Shown here: positions 36,428 to 48,885 of the stretch, in pieces
Numbering within the stretch: the first letter of the stretch is position 1
Layout of the letters: each line of letters begins with the position of its first letter
Assembly (NCBI GenBank): GCA_039621445.1
Contig: CP154955.1
Coordinates: 52,481,384 to 52,545,383 of the forward strand
Reading direction: 5' to 3'
Length of the DNA: 64,000 bases
Source: Euglena gracilis
Taxonomy: Eukaryota; Euglenida; Euglenophyceae; Euglenales
Notes under the pieces: model-generated
Database searches by the model: none
What the model was told of the DNA's origin: nothing
The model's input: only the letters and a program-made list of their open reading frames with translations
Translations under genes and position numbers: made by a program

Positions 36428-36965
36428 TATTGTATTGTATTGTGTTGTATTGTGTTGTGTTGTATTGTATTGTGTTGTATTGTATTGTGTTGTGTTGTAT
36501 TGTGTTGTATTGCATTGTATTGTATTGTATTGTATTGTATTGTATCGTGTTGTGTTGTGTTGTGTTGTGTTGTGTTGTGTTGTATTGTGTTGTGTTGTAT
36601 TGTATTGTATTGTATTGTATGGTATTGTATTGTGTTGTGTTGTATCGTATTGTGTTGTATTGTGTTGTATTGTATTGTATCGTATTGTATTGTGTTGTGT
36701 TGTATTGTATTGTGTTGTGTTGTGTTGTATTGTATCGTATTGTGTTGTGTTGTGTTGTGTTGTGTTGTGTTGTGTTGTGTTGTATTGTATCGTATTGTGT
36801 TGTGTTGTGTTGTGTTGTGTTGTGTTGTATTGTATTGTATTGTGTTGTGTTGTGTTGTGTTTTGTTGTGTTGTATTGTGTTGTGTTGTATTGTATTGTAT
36901 CGTATTGTATCGTATTGTGCTGTATTGTATTGTATTGTATCGTATCGTATTGTATTTTCTCGTAT
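36428..36965. repeat. (TTGTR)n pentanucleotide array
   Basis: About 107 units of TTGTA/TTGTG with occasional CGTA. No coding meaning. Lies in the gene A intron before the EICADH exon. Confidence 0.95.
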
Positions 36966-37087
36966 TTTTTTGACTCCCAAATGACTCTCAACTGAGCCTC
37001 CCACCCCAACCTTTGAAGGCCTTTTTTTCCGTGTGAGGGGATTTGGTTGGGTGAGCGGTAAGAATTCCCTCCCCCCCCCCCGGCCAG

Positions 37088-37253
37088 CCTGCCCCCCAAC
37101 CGGTCCGGCTTCTCCTTCGTGAAGCACAACCGGTTCACCCACGCGGGCCTGTCCATCGGCATCGAGATCTGCGCGGACCACGGCGGCGCGGCGCTGTTCG
37201 CGCAGCCGAACCACGCTGTGCACCTCCACCTCATCGTGTCCGGGGGTGTGGGG
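37088..37253 (+). CDS. Gene A exon, EICADH motif of a carbon-nitrogen hydrolase-like domain
   Basis: Acceptor after a poly-C tract (ccggccag). Encodes LPPNRSGFSFVKHNRFTHAG, then LSIGIEICADHGGAALFAQP and NHAVHLHLIVSGG. The pattern small-Gly-hydrophobic-E-I-C-x-D-H followed by a hydrophobic strand and S-G-G resembles the catalytic-Cys region of nitrilase/amidase (CN hydrolase) proteins; Lys at VKHN could be the paired Lys. This is a motif-level resemblance; the catalytic Glu was not located. Donor taken as g|gtcggt (phase 0); gtgggg at 37248 is also phase 0. Confidence 0.55.
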
Positions 37254-38678
37254 GTCGGTCGCGTGGCTCAGAAGGGTGGCTCCGCATGCACGCTCACCCC
37301 CCCAATAGAAGTGGGGCCACAGGTGCAGGGTCTAAATAAAAGCGCACACCCCAACGCGGTCCACCGCAAGACCCACCCCCAAATTGAAGCACGGGTGCGC
37401 TTATAGCGGACCGCCGCCTCTGGCGATGGAGAGTGCGCTTTTATTCGGACTCCACCTGCCTGAGTTTTGTTGATTTCTTTTTTCGAAATCTCACATTCGC
37501 CAGAAGCAGCAAACCCATGACTTTGCATGACGCGATGGGACCAAGCCAGGGCTTGCTGGCGGAGGGGACTCTGCCCAGGCCAGCTGACCACCCCTGGGGC
37601 GTGCCAAAACGTTGGCCGAAGCTGTACAAATACACCCCCAGGTGGATTTGTACAGCTGGATTTTGATTGGGTAGTTTCCCGTTGGAATCCAGGAACAGAG
37701 ATTGGGTCAATTTTTTGTATCAGTTGCTGAGAAATCCCAAGAGAGGCTTATTGGGGTGGGATCTATTATTTACATAATATTTGTATTTAACATTATATAT
37801 TATTTACATAATATTTGTATAATATTTGTGCTGAAAATTTTAGCCAAAAAAACACCCGAGGAGGGTCCAAACTACACAGGAGGTCGCTCATATCGCTCAT
37901 ACGGATGCAATCAGACCAAGCAAACAAATTTCACACAAGCTCACCCACGTGCAAAACACCGACGTAGATTATTTTGAGTCGTGCTGGCCTGTGATGCGTA
38001 TTTCTGCTTTGTTTTCCCCCCCCCATCTTTTTTGCGTGTCGGTGGTGTCCTTCTGTCTTTCCGCCTATCGCCGCAGGCATGTCGATTGCCCGAGGGCCCA
38101 CGTCAGTCCCAATCGGTGGACCTGTGTTCCTCGTGGACGGCTTTGGCTCACACCCTGATTTCCCTGTTTCCATGCGTGGGACCCGGCTGTTCCTTGTTTC
38201 ACAAAAAGGATGGTTTCAAATACGTAGTGTTTTCCTTCGAGCTTGCCCATAAGTTGGACATGCTTTCTGTCCATTTTCATAAAAAAAGATTCGAGTTGAA
38301 AAAATGAGGAAAAGAAGCCGAGTGGCCAGCCCTTCCAGCAGGCCCCGGGGGGAGGGTCTACTGGGATTTCCATCAGCCTAATTTGGATTGTAGCTCCTGA
38401 CAATCACAAACCGTTTCCCAACCCCATCCCAGCAACCGACGGCCACCAAAGGACCCATCCAGTCTCCATCCCCACCAGCACTCATTCCTTTTGTCAGTGG
38501 TTTGCCCTTCACGCCTTCACAGATCATGACAGACCGGACGAACGGGGTCGCTCCCAGGGGGTAAAATGATGACCGCAAATGATGTGGCTCACAAGTCTTT
38601 TGTGCTGAATGATAAACTGGCAGTGCGCAACATGCACTCAAACTCACAGGACCGCGGTGCACGTGTCCAACCGGTCAC

Positions 38679-38832
<154 letters not shown>

Positions 38833-39236
38833 CACCACCCCAGGTGTTTTCTTTATATCCTTACTTTTCGCCCTGCTCCCTTTTTTTTTTTTTTTTTTTT
38901 ATCCGGGACGGGCCCGCTCCCGCTCCCGGGGGGGGGGGTCCAGCCAAATGCTTGTGTCTTTGCCTTCATGGCCCACCAGGCGGCAGCATCCCAGAAGGCC
39001 TTTCACATCGGACCGGGACAAAGGGCTTCTGACTTGGATTGATGCATTCATGAATATGATGAATGATGATGAATTCTTCATTTTAAGCTTTGTACGTTTC
39101 GATAGTTCCACATATTTATGCATATGTGTGTTGTGTGTATGATTTGTATATGTGTATAATCTTCATTTTTTTGTTATTATTATGTTAGACGTAATCATAT
39201 CTCGTGTGTCACATATCACAGGATATTATTTATCAG

Positions 39237-39345
39237 GGGAGGGGGACATGGGTGTGCCCGGGACGGACGGAGGTGTGCGACAACCTCTTCGGCGGGGGAA
39301 AGCAGTACGCCGAGTTCAAGGACGGCAACCGCATCTACAACTCCG
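39237..39345 (+). CDS. Gene A exon, globular domain part 4
   Basis: Acceptor atttatcag, donor tcc g|gtgatg. 109 nt, phase 0 in and 1 out. Encodes GRGTWVCPGRTEVCDNLFGG then KQYAEFKDGNRIYNS. The other two frames give low-complexity Ser/Arg strings, so this frame is favoured. Confidence 0.6.
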
Positions 39346-39945
39346 GTGATGCCCCGCTCCCCCCCCCCCCCCCCCCGCCGTCGTCGGCAATCCGCAGGAA
39401 AAAAATCGCCCATGCAACAAGATGCAGAACGTCCGCAGAATGAATTCACAATTAGTGTATTTGATGAACTCATGAAATCACAATTTTTTCAATTTTCTTT
39501 TGATTTTCTTTTGATTGTTTTGTTGGTTTTTTTGGATTTCTGACACGGTGTATTTGTTTGTATTATTGTGGAATAATTTATGTGTTCAGGTTGCCAGGTT
39601 AAAACAATAGTAAGTGCGCTCTATCGTGCATGTGTGTGTGCGTGCGTGCTGCAAACAGCACATCCACTGTTCTGGTCAATTCGGGTGCGGTCGGAACCAG
39701 TATGGAATATGCTGATGAGTCTCTTGTGAGGTCATTCAGTGGTTGCTTGTCAGCTGTTACTATGGGACACGTGTCATGTGTGTGTGGCGCCACCCAGAAA
39801 TCCACGGTGGACTGCACTAACCAACCAAATGTGTCCATGAGGTTCGACTACATCGGGGTGACGTGCTCGCGGGTGACCCACCCGTGGATCAAGCATGCGT
39901 GAGTCACGCGACGCGCGTGACCGCGCGTGACCCGCCCCCCTCCAG

Positions 39946-40082
39946 GCCCGGTGAAGTGGTCCGGGCTGTTCAGCTCCCTCCGCTGGTGGCTCTCCGCGGT
40001 GATGGACGAGCTGACGGGCCTCGGCTCGAGTCCCGCCACCGGCTACAGCCCCGCCAACGCCCAGCCCGCCGCCCCAGCTTAG
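39946..40082 (+). CDS. Gene A terminal exon
   Basis: Acceptor gcccccctccag in phase 1, ending at TAG 40080-40082. Encodes PVKWSGLFSSLRWWLSAVMD then ELTGLGSSPATGYSPANAQP and APA-stop. An amphipathic Trp-rich segment followed by a Pro/Ala tail. The following kilobase (40083-41100) has no coding signal and contains a long (GT)n array. Confidence 0.65.
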
Positions 40083-40748
40083 GGGCTGCGCGCGGACGCC
40101 ACAGGGAAATGGGGTGCTTGGGATCAGAACCCCCCATTGACAGAGCCAGGTGGATGAAGCAGGCTGCAAATGGGCGGGGCCTGGCATAGTTAGGTGTGTT
40201 TGCGTCAAGCACAAGAGGGCAGAATTGTGCAGCACATATGATACACATGTGGTCTAAATGCATCATATACATACAATTTTTTCTAATCACACGAAACGAG
40301 TTGCATATATGCCCACAAGTGTATGTCCTCATGTGTGTGTCCATATCTCCTACCAGGTTGATTGTTGCCATCGATTTCAATTTTTGCATCCACTGTGGCC
40401 ATGCACAAAAAATGAATTTTCAAGGTGGCACACTGGAACATAGGTAAACGTACAGTGCAGATGAAAATTGCGACAAGGATCGATAGACATACAAAGCTCG
40501 GTCGGCCGGCTGCCAGCTGAGAATTTCGGTCAAGTGAAGCGCCTAAACGCCCTTGGACTGAACTGGAGGGACCACATTCAGGGTGTGTGGAAGTGTATCT
40601 GCTTGCCGGCATAAAATGTGGCAAAATGGAAGGGTTTTTGATGATTCAAAGTCATTTCAAACCACCATATGATGTTACAATGTGATTGGAAGGAGCGATA
40701 AATTATCGGATGTTTCAACGACACGTGATGTGGAATGTCAAGTGAGAC

Positions 40749-41095
<347 letters not shown>

Positions 41096-41121
41096 CAGTT
41101 GGCCAGAAAGCTTCAGAAGGC

Positions 41122-41155
<34 letters not shown>

Positions 41156-41171
41156 CACCCCCACGCTGCAG

Positions 41172-41283
41172 GGCTCTTCGTCACCAAGCCCTATGACGTG
41201 CTGGCCAACGCATACAGCGTCATCGAGCGGGAGCTGCGGCCGCTGTTCGCACAGCAGGCCCGCCACCGCCGCCGCCGCCCAGG
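41172..41283 (+). CDS. Gene B exon, unknown protein
   Basis: Acceptor ccacgctgcag after a (CA)n tract. Phase 1 in. Encodes GLFVTKPYDVLANAYSVIER then ELRPLFAQQARHRRRRPG, a helical, basic segment. Joining in phase to the next exon needs a GC donor (cc agg|gcttgt, phase 2); no GT donor fits. I do not recognise the family. The start lies upstream and was not found. Confidence 0.55.
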
Positions 41284-41541
41284 GCTTGTTTTGTGCACAC
41301 TGAGGACCTTGGATCCAAGGTGAGCTGAAGAAACAATCTTTAATTGGACCAGCACCTTCAAAAAAGGTACTGAACATATTCAACGAGGTGTGCGTGTTTG
41401 GCCAACACAACCTTTTTTGTTTTGTTGGGTGTTGGGCGACTTCACATTGACAAGCAATCGCTCCAAATGAAATCCCCTCGCTAGTCTAATGAAAATCCTT
41501 TTCCTGAAAATATCTGGTCCAGCTTTTTTGGTCAGAATGAA

Positions 41542-41897
41542 TACAATGTAATGTAATGTGATGTAATGTAATGTAATGTAATGTAATGTAATGTAATGTA
41601 ATGTAATGTAATGTAATGTAATGTAATGTAATGTAATGTAATGTAATGTAATGTAATGTAATGTAATGTAATGTAAAGTAATGTAATGTAATGTAATGTA
41701 AGGTAATGTAATGTAAGGTAATGTAATGTAATGTAATGTAATGTAATGTAATGTAATGTAATGTAATGTAATGTAATGTAATGTAATGTAATGTAATGTA
41801 ATGTAATGTAATGTAATGTAATGTAATGTAATGTAATGTAATGTAATGTAATGTAATGTAATGTAATGTAATGTAATGTAATGTAATGTAATAAACT
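41542..41897. repeat. (ATGTA)n pentanucleotide array
   Basis: About 70 near-perfect ATGTA units with four point variants. The gene B intron contains it. Confidence 0.95.
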
Positions 41898-42384
41898 GTA
41901 ACAAAACATATTATAAGTAATGAGTTTAAAAGCTTGAAAAGGTGCTAGGTTGCTAAAACCACCTTTTTCAGCACCTGCCAAATTCAAATATTCAGGCACT
42001 GCCTGGGGCTGGGTAGTCCAAAATCATGGAGAAAAAATCCAAACACACTTTTTCTTTGAGCTTTGGGTGGATGGGCAATGCTCCAGCGCCCCAGAAATTG
42101 TGTTTCCCCCCAGGAGCTGGCCCGTTTTTGTCGGCGGAATGTGCTTCCTTATTTGCTCTGTCGGAGAAAGAGCTTTTGAGGCATAAGGCATTCCAAGGCA
42201 GTTTAATCATCCTTGCCAAACATTCAAGGCAGGTTTGAAGCATTTTTTTTTAGGTTTTTTTTAAGGCATTTGATCAAAAATGGTTTAAAATTGCATTTCT
42301 GGGTGGTTTTGGTGTTTACGCTTCTAAATTTTGACTGAAAAATGCAAACCCGGCTGGATTTGAGCTTTTGGAGTATTTTTAGGG

Positions 42385-42535
42385 GGTAAACCCCCCCCAA
42401 AATAAGACCCGGGTCTTATTTTTGGGTCCGTTGCTGGAAGCCTCCGGGGGGGGTCTTATTTGGGGGGGGGGGTCTTATTTTTGGATTTTTGCTCGATCGG
42501 CCCAGCGGGGGTCTTATTTTGGGGGGGGGTTTACC
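42385..42535. repeat. Inverted repeat GGTAAACC-C/G run-AATAAGACC
   Basis: GGTAAACCCCCCCCAAAATAA at the left and TTATTTTGGGGGGGGGTTTA at the right, with further AATAAGACCC/GGGTCTTATT copies inside. A small foldback element with no clear target duplication. Confidence 0.6.
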
Positions 42536-42657
42536 TGCCAGGTCCCCCCATCTGGAACACCACCACCCCCCCCCAGGGGGGTCCAGCCAGCACCGGCCTG
42601 CGGGACCCCCCCCCCGGGTCCTTCCAAACACTAAGGTGTGCCCGGGTCCCACAACAG

Positions 42658-42802
42658 GACGAAGAAGCGGCCCTGCCGGCACGGGCTGGAGCCGCTCGCC
42701 ATGCCCCGCCGCCCGGCGACGTACCCGACGGTGGACATCTACCAGCCGATGCTGCTGGCGGAGCTGGAGCCCTGGGCAGCGGGGGCCGCGACCTTGACCT
42801 TG
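42658..42802 (+). CDS. Gene B exon, unknown protein
   Basis: Acceptor ccacaacag, phase 2 in. Encodes TKKRPCRHGLEPLAMPRRPA then TYPTVDIYQPMLLAELEPWA and AGAATLTL; donor ttg|gtgggg (phase 0). Strong G/C third-position bias. Further exons downstream were not identified between 42.8 and 48 kb. Directly upstream (42240-42650) is transposon-like sequence. Confidence 0.55.
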
Positions 42803-43349
42803 GTGGGGTGGGGGGGTATATAGCATTTTTTGTAGGGACCATTTTTTTTGCCATTACGGGCTCAGGGAACGTGAGTTATATGTAACGGGTGGGGTCATTT
42901 TTTTGCACCCCTGATTTATTTTTCTCGATGAAAAGCAGGGGCAAAACTGCTGGACACCTGGTAAAAAGGTCCACAAAAGGGTTTGAACACAGAAATAATA
43001 TTTTTTCTTCCAAATATAATTTTGATATAATTCCACCTCGTAATTCCCCCATTGAATTGACAGAAAAATTACTGTGAAAATCACCACACGGCGAAAATTG
43101 CAGTAATTTTTGTCGGTATTGATTTGGGAATGTCTTTACATGTCAACTTTGGTCAAAATTTTGCATTTGGTTTTTGAGGCATTCTAAACCATTTTCCCTC
43201 CGTTTTTTTGTAAATTTTTAGGCAGTTGGGAAGATTCATGAAGACGAAAAGAGGGGAATACAACACAGTTGATGATTCTGGGGGAAATTATGTGAAGAGC
43301 TGGTTGCTTTTTCCAAAATTTCGCTATGATGATTTCGGCTCCTGAAATG

Positions 43350-43663
43350 CAAAACGGGATGTTTTTTTCTTCGTCTTGGACCCTTGGGGGGAGGGGGGGA
43401 GGGTGGGTGGGTCCGGCCGAGCCCCCCCCCCCCCCGGGGTGGGGGTTCCCCCAGGGGGGGTTCACCCGGGGGGGGGGTGGGATATACTTTTGGGTGCCGA
43501 AGGCGCCGAAAGTTTTTGAAAAGGGTGCTATTTTTAGCACGTATCGCGATTTTGGCCATTTTCGGGGAAAGTGAGTGGGTGTCACGGGACCCCCCCAGGG
43601 GGGGGTGGTGGGGCGGGACCCTCCCCTCCCCGCCCCCCGCCCAGCCTTAAAAAAAAACCCCTG
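43350..43663. mobile_element. Degraded hAT-like element, GGGTGGGT subfamily
   Basis: Right end CCTTAAAAAAAAACCCCTG intact; left end eroded (GGGATGTTTTTTTCTTCG). The body matches 23262-23522 (TCCGGCCGAGCCCC, GATATACTTTTGGGTGCCG hairpin). Confidence 0.5.
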
Positions 43664-44889
43664 GGCGGGTCATCCGCAATTTGTTTTCAAACCGAATGGT
43701 GTTTTGGCCTTTCGGAGACAGACCCCATCGCAGTTGGCTCCCCAGCCATTGGGGCCCAATGGTGACAGCCACCGCTGGAGCCCAACGGCTTCCCCTCCGG
43801 CGCAGCGCAGGTTTCCGGTCGTTGGGTTGGGTTCCTGTTTCGCCCTCCCCCTGTTTCGCAGCGTCTTTTGCGCCGGCCCTCGATCACCTCTGGCGGGGTG
43901 GTCTAGGGGGCTGGGGTGTCGTTCGCTGGGTTTTTTAAGTCGCCACTCATTCGTTCAGGTTGTCGATGGTGGTGTTTGCATTCGGTATTGGTGGGCTCTG
44001 TGTCTGCGAGAAATGTCTCAACTTTCATTCACGTCCTTGCCAACAGATCAGAGCATCGAAAATATTCGTATTTTCCCCCCTTTAAGGATTTCCATATCTT
44101 ATTTGCCTGTTTTTCATTTTCAGTCTGTTTTTTTTGGTTTGAATTTGCTCAAACCCGAGTTGCAGTGCCGTCCAGCATTTTCCCCCAGCCCTGGGTTTGG
44201 AATCAGGAATGTACAAAAACAATGGTTCGGGGAAATGGCGGCACAAGAAGGTTTTGGGAAGATCTCAGATTGGTCAAGATCCCGGAGGTTAGTGATTGAG
44301 GTCCAAAAGAAGGGATGGGAGGTCTGAAGATTGTCTTTGGTTTAATACCCTCGCCTAACCTTCTCAAATTTCCCATGTTTTCCCATCCATCCCAACTTGC
44401 TCTAATCACCGAAACAGGTTAGCCTGGTCTTTTCATTGATCCCTCCCCGATTTCATTCTCCTGATTTGCACCCCCCCATGTTCATTACATCAGTAGCCCC
44501 TGCCCTTGGCCACCCCGCAGCATTCATTTGAGTGAAGTGAGCCCTGTGATTTCCCCACGAGCGAGGTGTTTTTTCCGTCACATACGACCTTGCTGCTTTT
44601 TTTTTAATCGCTGCCCGTCCGAGTCCTGGTCATTTTTTTTTCATTCGGCCAAAGAAGCAGCCAAAGTATTTTCACCCCTTCAGACAACAGAGAGGTTCCC
44701 GCCATCCTCAAGCTTGTTGGGCAGATTCCCCAATTGCAAAATTGGGATGGTCCGGGCAGGAGCCACGCAAATTTCCGGGAAATTCTGACTTTTTCATGCA
44801 CCTCTGAGCCTGAGATTTTAGCCAACCGATGCCAAAAAAAGACAGCTTAAAAAAATGGAAATAGAAAAAAAAGGTGGTGCTGAGAAGCG

Positions 44890-45430
44890 TTTGTGCCCGT
44901 GGCAGGTTTTTGGAGATCGGTTGCACTTCGTTTCGCTGCGGGCATGTCGGCTGCGCGGGGGGGGGGGGGGGCGCATGCCCCACCCGGAAAGGCAGAATGT
45001 CCGCTCTGCCTTTTCTTTTACCTGTCAGAAAAAAAACACGCCTCCGTGCCGGCCAAGAATTTTTGCGGCGTCTGCGCTTGCGCCGCCTCTCCTTTTTTGC
45101 GCACTGTCGTGTGCCTCTCAAAGTGCACTCGTGGCCTACCCCGAAGGCCACTGTCGGCTCCCGGCGGGAAAACGACCACAGAGCAGCTGGACCGAGAGGG
45201 GAGGGAGTCGAACCGAGGACGAAGCGCAGCGCCAAAGCGAGGCCACGCCTCTCGCTTCCCGGAAACAACGCATGGCCTCGCTCGGAGGAAAGTTCGGAGC
45301 CCGAGGCTTTGGGGCAGCGAGCGACAATGTCTTTGTGCTCGGTGTCCTTTCCTCCCGTGTCGGTTTTCCTCGAGGGAGTACGAGAGAGAGAGAGAAGAGC
45401 CCCTCCTGCGCACCTTTGAAACCAAAAGCC
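44890..45430. other. CpG-dense region without assignable gene
   Basis: Markedly GC- and CpG-rich compared with its flanks, open in several frames on both strands, and without the splice pattern seen in genes A-C. Could be a promoter/5' region, an unrecognised gene, or a decayed one. The surrounding 42.8-48.0 kb shows only element fragments otherwise. Confidence 0.3.
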
Positions 45431-45968
45431 AGGACCTGTCACTTTACGTTGCACTCAATTCTTTTCGGAGTCCTGCCGAATTTTTTCCCCTCAAGTCGAT
45501 ATTTGCAAGGCCCCCTCCCCTTTTGATGTTTGATGTGTTTGATGTTTTTTTTACGTTGTCGGTTAAAACGGTTCGTGCTATCTGCGGGAATTAAAATCGG
45601 CCAACTGCGGCTAACAAAGGCCCTTCAGTGCACCATTTTGGCCAGCTCCAAAATGCAAACAATACCACCAGCGAACAAACTGAACGAGCCACCCACATAC
45701 TGAGAAAAGAAAGCAAAGCTCAAAATTCCCCTTCATTTAAACTTTAAACGGAAAAACTCGGACTCCTTCAAAGCGAGACAAAAGGCGTGGGGGAGGGTGC
45801 AGCACGAAGTGCAAACATTGAATCCGAACAGACACCAGGCACGGAAAGCAGCGGCTGCGGCGACAGGCAGGCAGCGGACACACAGTTTCTCATGGTGGAT
45901 GTGAGATTTCAAAGGCAATCTTCCCGGTTGAAAACAATCAGCCAACTGCTGGCAAAGGCCCACGCCAC

Positions 45969-46000
45969 CCAATTCCCCCTTGGGGGATATGAGCGGTTGC
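45969..46000. repeat. Short repeat shared with 47484-47515
   Basis: The copies share ATTCCCCCTTGGGGGAT then TGAGCGGTTG, with two or three differences. Probably ends of two related degraded elements. Confidence 0.5.
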
Positions 46001-46895
46001 GGCTGTGGCATACACTTTCTCATGGTATATATGTATATATACCATATATGTATGTATATATTTCAAAGGCATCTTCTTCAGGGGGCCAAAATCCGCGATC
46101 AACCCAAAAACCACCGAATATTTCCACCCCTCAAATTTTAGAACTTTTGGGAATTTTGGCTGCCCAAGGGGGAAATCGATCGGGTGGCGCTGTGAGAGTG
46201 AGAGGGGAGGGTCCTAGGCCCCTATTCTGGGGGGAGGGGAGGGGTCGACCCACCCTCCCGAAAAAAAACCCAGCGTAAAGCGCCGGAAAATTTTATGAGG
46301 GGCTTCAAAAAGTGTCCAAAATTTCGTTTTCAGGTGATTTTGTTTCAACAAATTGACAAAAACAGATGACAAAAGTTGGCCGGGGGGGGGGGGTCGGCCA
46401 CTTTGGCTTGCCCCCAGAACACCCGACCACGCCTTTGCTGAGGACCTGGGGGTGGCTGGCGTGCGTTGATATCAGTTTCTTCCAATTCGGTACCCAAAAC
46501 GTCAAAAAATGCGTTTTCCTACTTTTGATTTTGGCCCCCGTTCCATCCCTGGATCGGCCGTTGGCTGTGCCTTAGGCCCAAGGGCGGTCCCCAAGGGTGG
46601 CCCTTGAGGGGGGAAAAAACTTCCCGTCCCACGAACGGCCCTGGTTTCTTCACAATTATGAGCCAGATCGATGGCGGGCAATGCGTGCTGACCCTCCTGG
46701 CCAAAAGTGCAACACTCTGCCTTGCGCTCCACTGACTAAGGCGGAGAGGTCAGGCCTGCTTCATTTCCACCACCAGCAAGCTCACCGAAGACTCCGGTGC
46801 CACGTCGGGGCAAGCCCGCCGTCCAGCCAAAGGGGGGGGGGGGTTTGTGTGCGCACCTGCATTAAGACAATTTCGTCGTTGCTGTTTTTATGGGC

Positions 46896-47170
46896 CAGGC
46901 TTCTTTTTAAGACCCCCGGGGGGGGTCCCCCCCACCCACCCAGGGTGGCGCGGGACCCCCCCGGGGGCGGGGGGGGGGGGGGCGGGGACCCCCCCAAAAT
47001 CGGGCCCGTTAAAGGCAATTTTCAAAAAGTTTCTGCGCTTCGCGCCGAAAAGGTATACCCAGCGCCTCCAGCGCGGGACCCCCCCAGGGGGGGGGTCCGG
47101 CCCGGACCCACCCACCCACCCCCCCTCCCCCGGGGGGGGGGGGGGGTCAGGTGACTTAAAAAGAAGCCTG
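46896..47170. mobile_element. hAT-like element, GGGTGGGT subfamily, perfect 8-bp duplication
   Basis: Ends CAGGCTTCTTTTTAAG and CTTAAAAAGAAGCCTG are perfect inverted repeats. Flanking TTATGGGC at 46888-46895 and 47171-47178. The body is the reverse orientation of the 23262-23522 element. The ends are nearly identical to those of the exon-interrupting element at 8814-9156. Confidence 0.85.
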
Positions 47171-48055
47171 TTATGGGCTTGACACACTTGCAGACTTCGT
47201 GTGAAACTTTTCTGAACTTGTTTCATACTGTTTTGTGTTCTATCACTGTTATTATTTTTGTGGTTTCCTTGTTTCATTCCATCAGGCACAGGAGAACAAA
47301 GAGAAGAGTGGGAAAATGTAGAACGACAACAAGGTGCCTTCTGCTGTATACCCAGCGGCACCCCCCCAGCAAATGTCTTTGAAAACAGCTATTCTCCCCC
47401 ACGCTGCCGAACAAAAAAGCCAGGCCCCCTGGGACTCCTGCCCCTGCCCCCGGGATCAAAAGCGCCTGGTCCACTTAGGCCGCCCGATTCCCCCTTGGGG
47501 GATGTGAGCGGTTGAGGAGAGAATCATGAACATTCACGGTGAAGGGCGGGCCTATCGACCTCGGCTGGTCCGTACAACCTCCTTCTTGGGGGACCCTCCC
47601 TGGAGGGGCCATCCACAACTGTATCCAACTACTAACTACAACTGGTGCGCCCAATAAACCGCACAGCGCAAGCGCACCTTCACAGAGGCTCATCGATGTG
47701 GGTTCACCAGTCAGGACCCCACCTAAACAGCGGTGCCGTCTGTGTGACTGATTTTTGAACTGGTCCGAAGTCATCGAAGTCATCGATTTTCGACCTAGTC
47801 CGCAGCGTCAAACCGAAGAAAAAAAAAATGTCAAAATGCCAAAAAAAATGGCTTTCGAAGCAAGGGGAAAAAATTGACTTTTTTGGAGGCAACGCTCATG
47901 AAATGGGCACATCTCAGCACAAAACAACACAACGTTGCACACGACAAGAGTTGACGCGACCTGATACGACGCAACACACCACGCCAGGCCACGACGCACG
48001 GGACGACACGGATGGCCCAATGAGACGCTGACATTTCCTTGTGCCTCGCTCAGGG

Positions 48056-48173
48056 GGGGCCCCCCAAGCCAGGGCGTCGTGCTGCAAGAGGCGGTGCGAT
48101 GCGCTGGAGCCTGTGGGGGCGGCCACCTCCACCGCGCTCTGTCCCGTGACGCACACGACGTATGCCTGCCGCC
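48056..48173 (-). CDS. Gene C pirin exon: C-terminal cupin strands
   Basis: Acceptor ctccccgtag (phase 1). Encodes GRQAYVVCVTGQSAVEVA then a linker and HRLLQHDALAWGAPPE. G-R-x-A-Y-V-hydrophobic-V-x-G and L-x-x-x-D-A-L fit the C-terminal pirin strands. The 3' boundary given is approximate: the frame stays open to about 47914 without pirin-like sequence, and the terminal exon was not found. Confidence 0.65.
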
Positions 48174-48423
48174 CTACGGGGAGCGGACGCCGACCCATTT
48201 GGGTTGTCGACGCAAAATTGTGTCGATGTTATCTCAATTCCCGAGTCCCCGATACTGGCCAACCTTTCCGGTGACAGCTTTGGGCAAGGTGAAATTCCTT
48301 CGGTGCCGAAGGCGCCCAAGGTGCCCAAGGAAAATTTTGACCTAAAGTTGGCACCGCCGGAAACACAGGAAAGACCCCACCAACCACCCATCAGGTTTCA
48401 GGGAGTCCCATACAGAGGAACAC

Positions 48424-48511
48424 CTGCTCGAAGGCTGAGCCGTTGGGGGCCAGTCGTGTCGCACACAAACAGGTTGACGTCCTGTTGCACCTTCACCGGG
48501 GTCGGGTTCAG
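48424..48511 (-). CDS. Gene C pirin exon: QQDVNLFV segment
   Basis: Acceptor gggcagag (phase 0), donor cga gca g|gtgttc (phase 1), 88 nt. Encodes LNPTPVKVQQDVNLFVCDTT then GPQRLSLRA. Matches the pirin pattern V-x-I-x-Q-D-x-x-L-hydrophobic preceding the last cupin strands. Phase matches both neighbours. Confidence 0.7.
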
Positions 48512-48641
48512 CTCTGCCCATTATCAGGACACAAACATCAGAGATCCTCCCCCGAAGACCCGGAAAAAAAGGGGTCACCCCAACCCGCACCCTATGTGTG
48601 TTTGTACATAGCACACCTAACCACACACATGACGTGCATAC

Positions 48642-48665
48642 ATACAGACAGACAGACAGACAGTC

Positions 48666-48700
<35 letters not shown>

Positions 48701-48800
48701 AAGACAGACAGACAGACAGACAGACATGCATCCATACATCCATCCATCCATCGACCCGTACATACATACATGCATGCATGATTGCATGCATACATACATA
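48642..48800. repeat. (CAGA)n and CATA/CATC repeats
   Basis: CAGA tetranucleotides 48642-48725, then CATCCATA units to 48800. A TCTG block in the opposite sense lies at 48888-48945 and TGCC/TGTC at 49404-49465. 48960-49380 is A-rich with AATGCA-type motifs and no gene. Confidence 0.9.
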
Positions 48801-48885
48801 GTGGTCAAAGGCGCAACTATTGAAAACTATTGAACACGACTTGTTGCTCAGGAACTGGCACGGACAGGAGTCAAAAGCTTCATGT
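48800..48885. repeat. Dispersed repeat shared with 60540-60625
   Basis: Both copies share the order AAAGGCGCA-CTATTG ... GTTG-GCTC-GGAA ... CGGACAGGARTCAAAAGCTTCA and both follow a simple repeat. An uncharacterised short dispersed element; no RNA polymerase III boxes seen. Confidence 0.55.

Noticed and set aside
35909-37234. Long ORFs over 36.4-36.97 kb on both strands
   Set aside because: Translations of the (TTGTR)n array; low complexity in all frames.
41380-41999. ORFs of repeated ITLHY units
   Set aside because: Translation of the (ATGTA)n array.
45195-45225. tRNA T-loop-like sequence gagtcgaaccgagga
   Set aside because: Stem pairing fails and no acceptor, D or anticodon arms could be drawn.
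48041-48274. Plus-strand Cys-rich ORF opposite the pirin C-terminal exon
   Set aside because: It looks protein-like, but the minus-strand frame continues the pirin motif in phase with its neighbour, which is stronger evidence.
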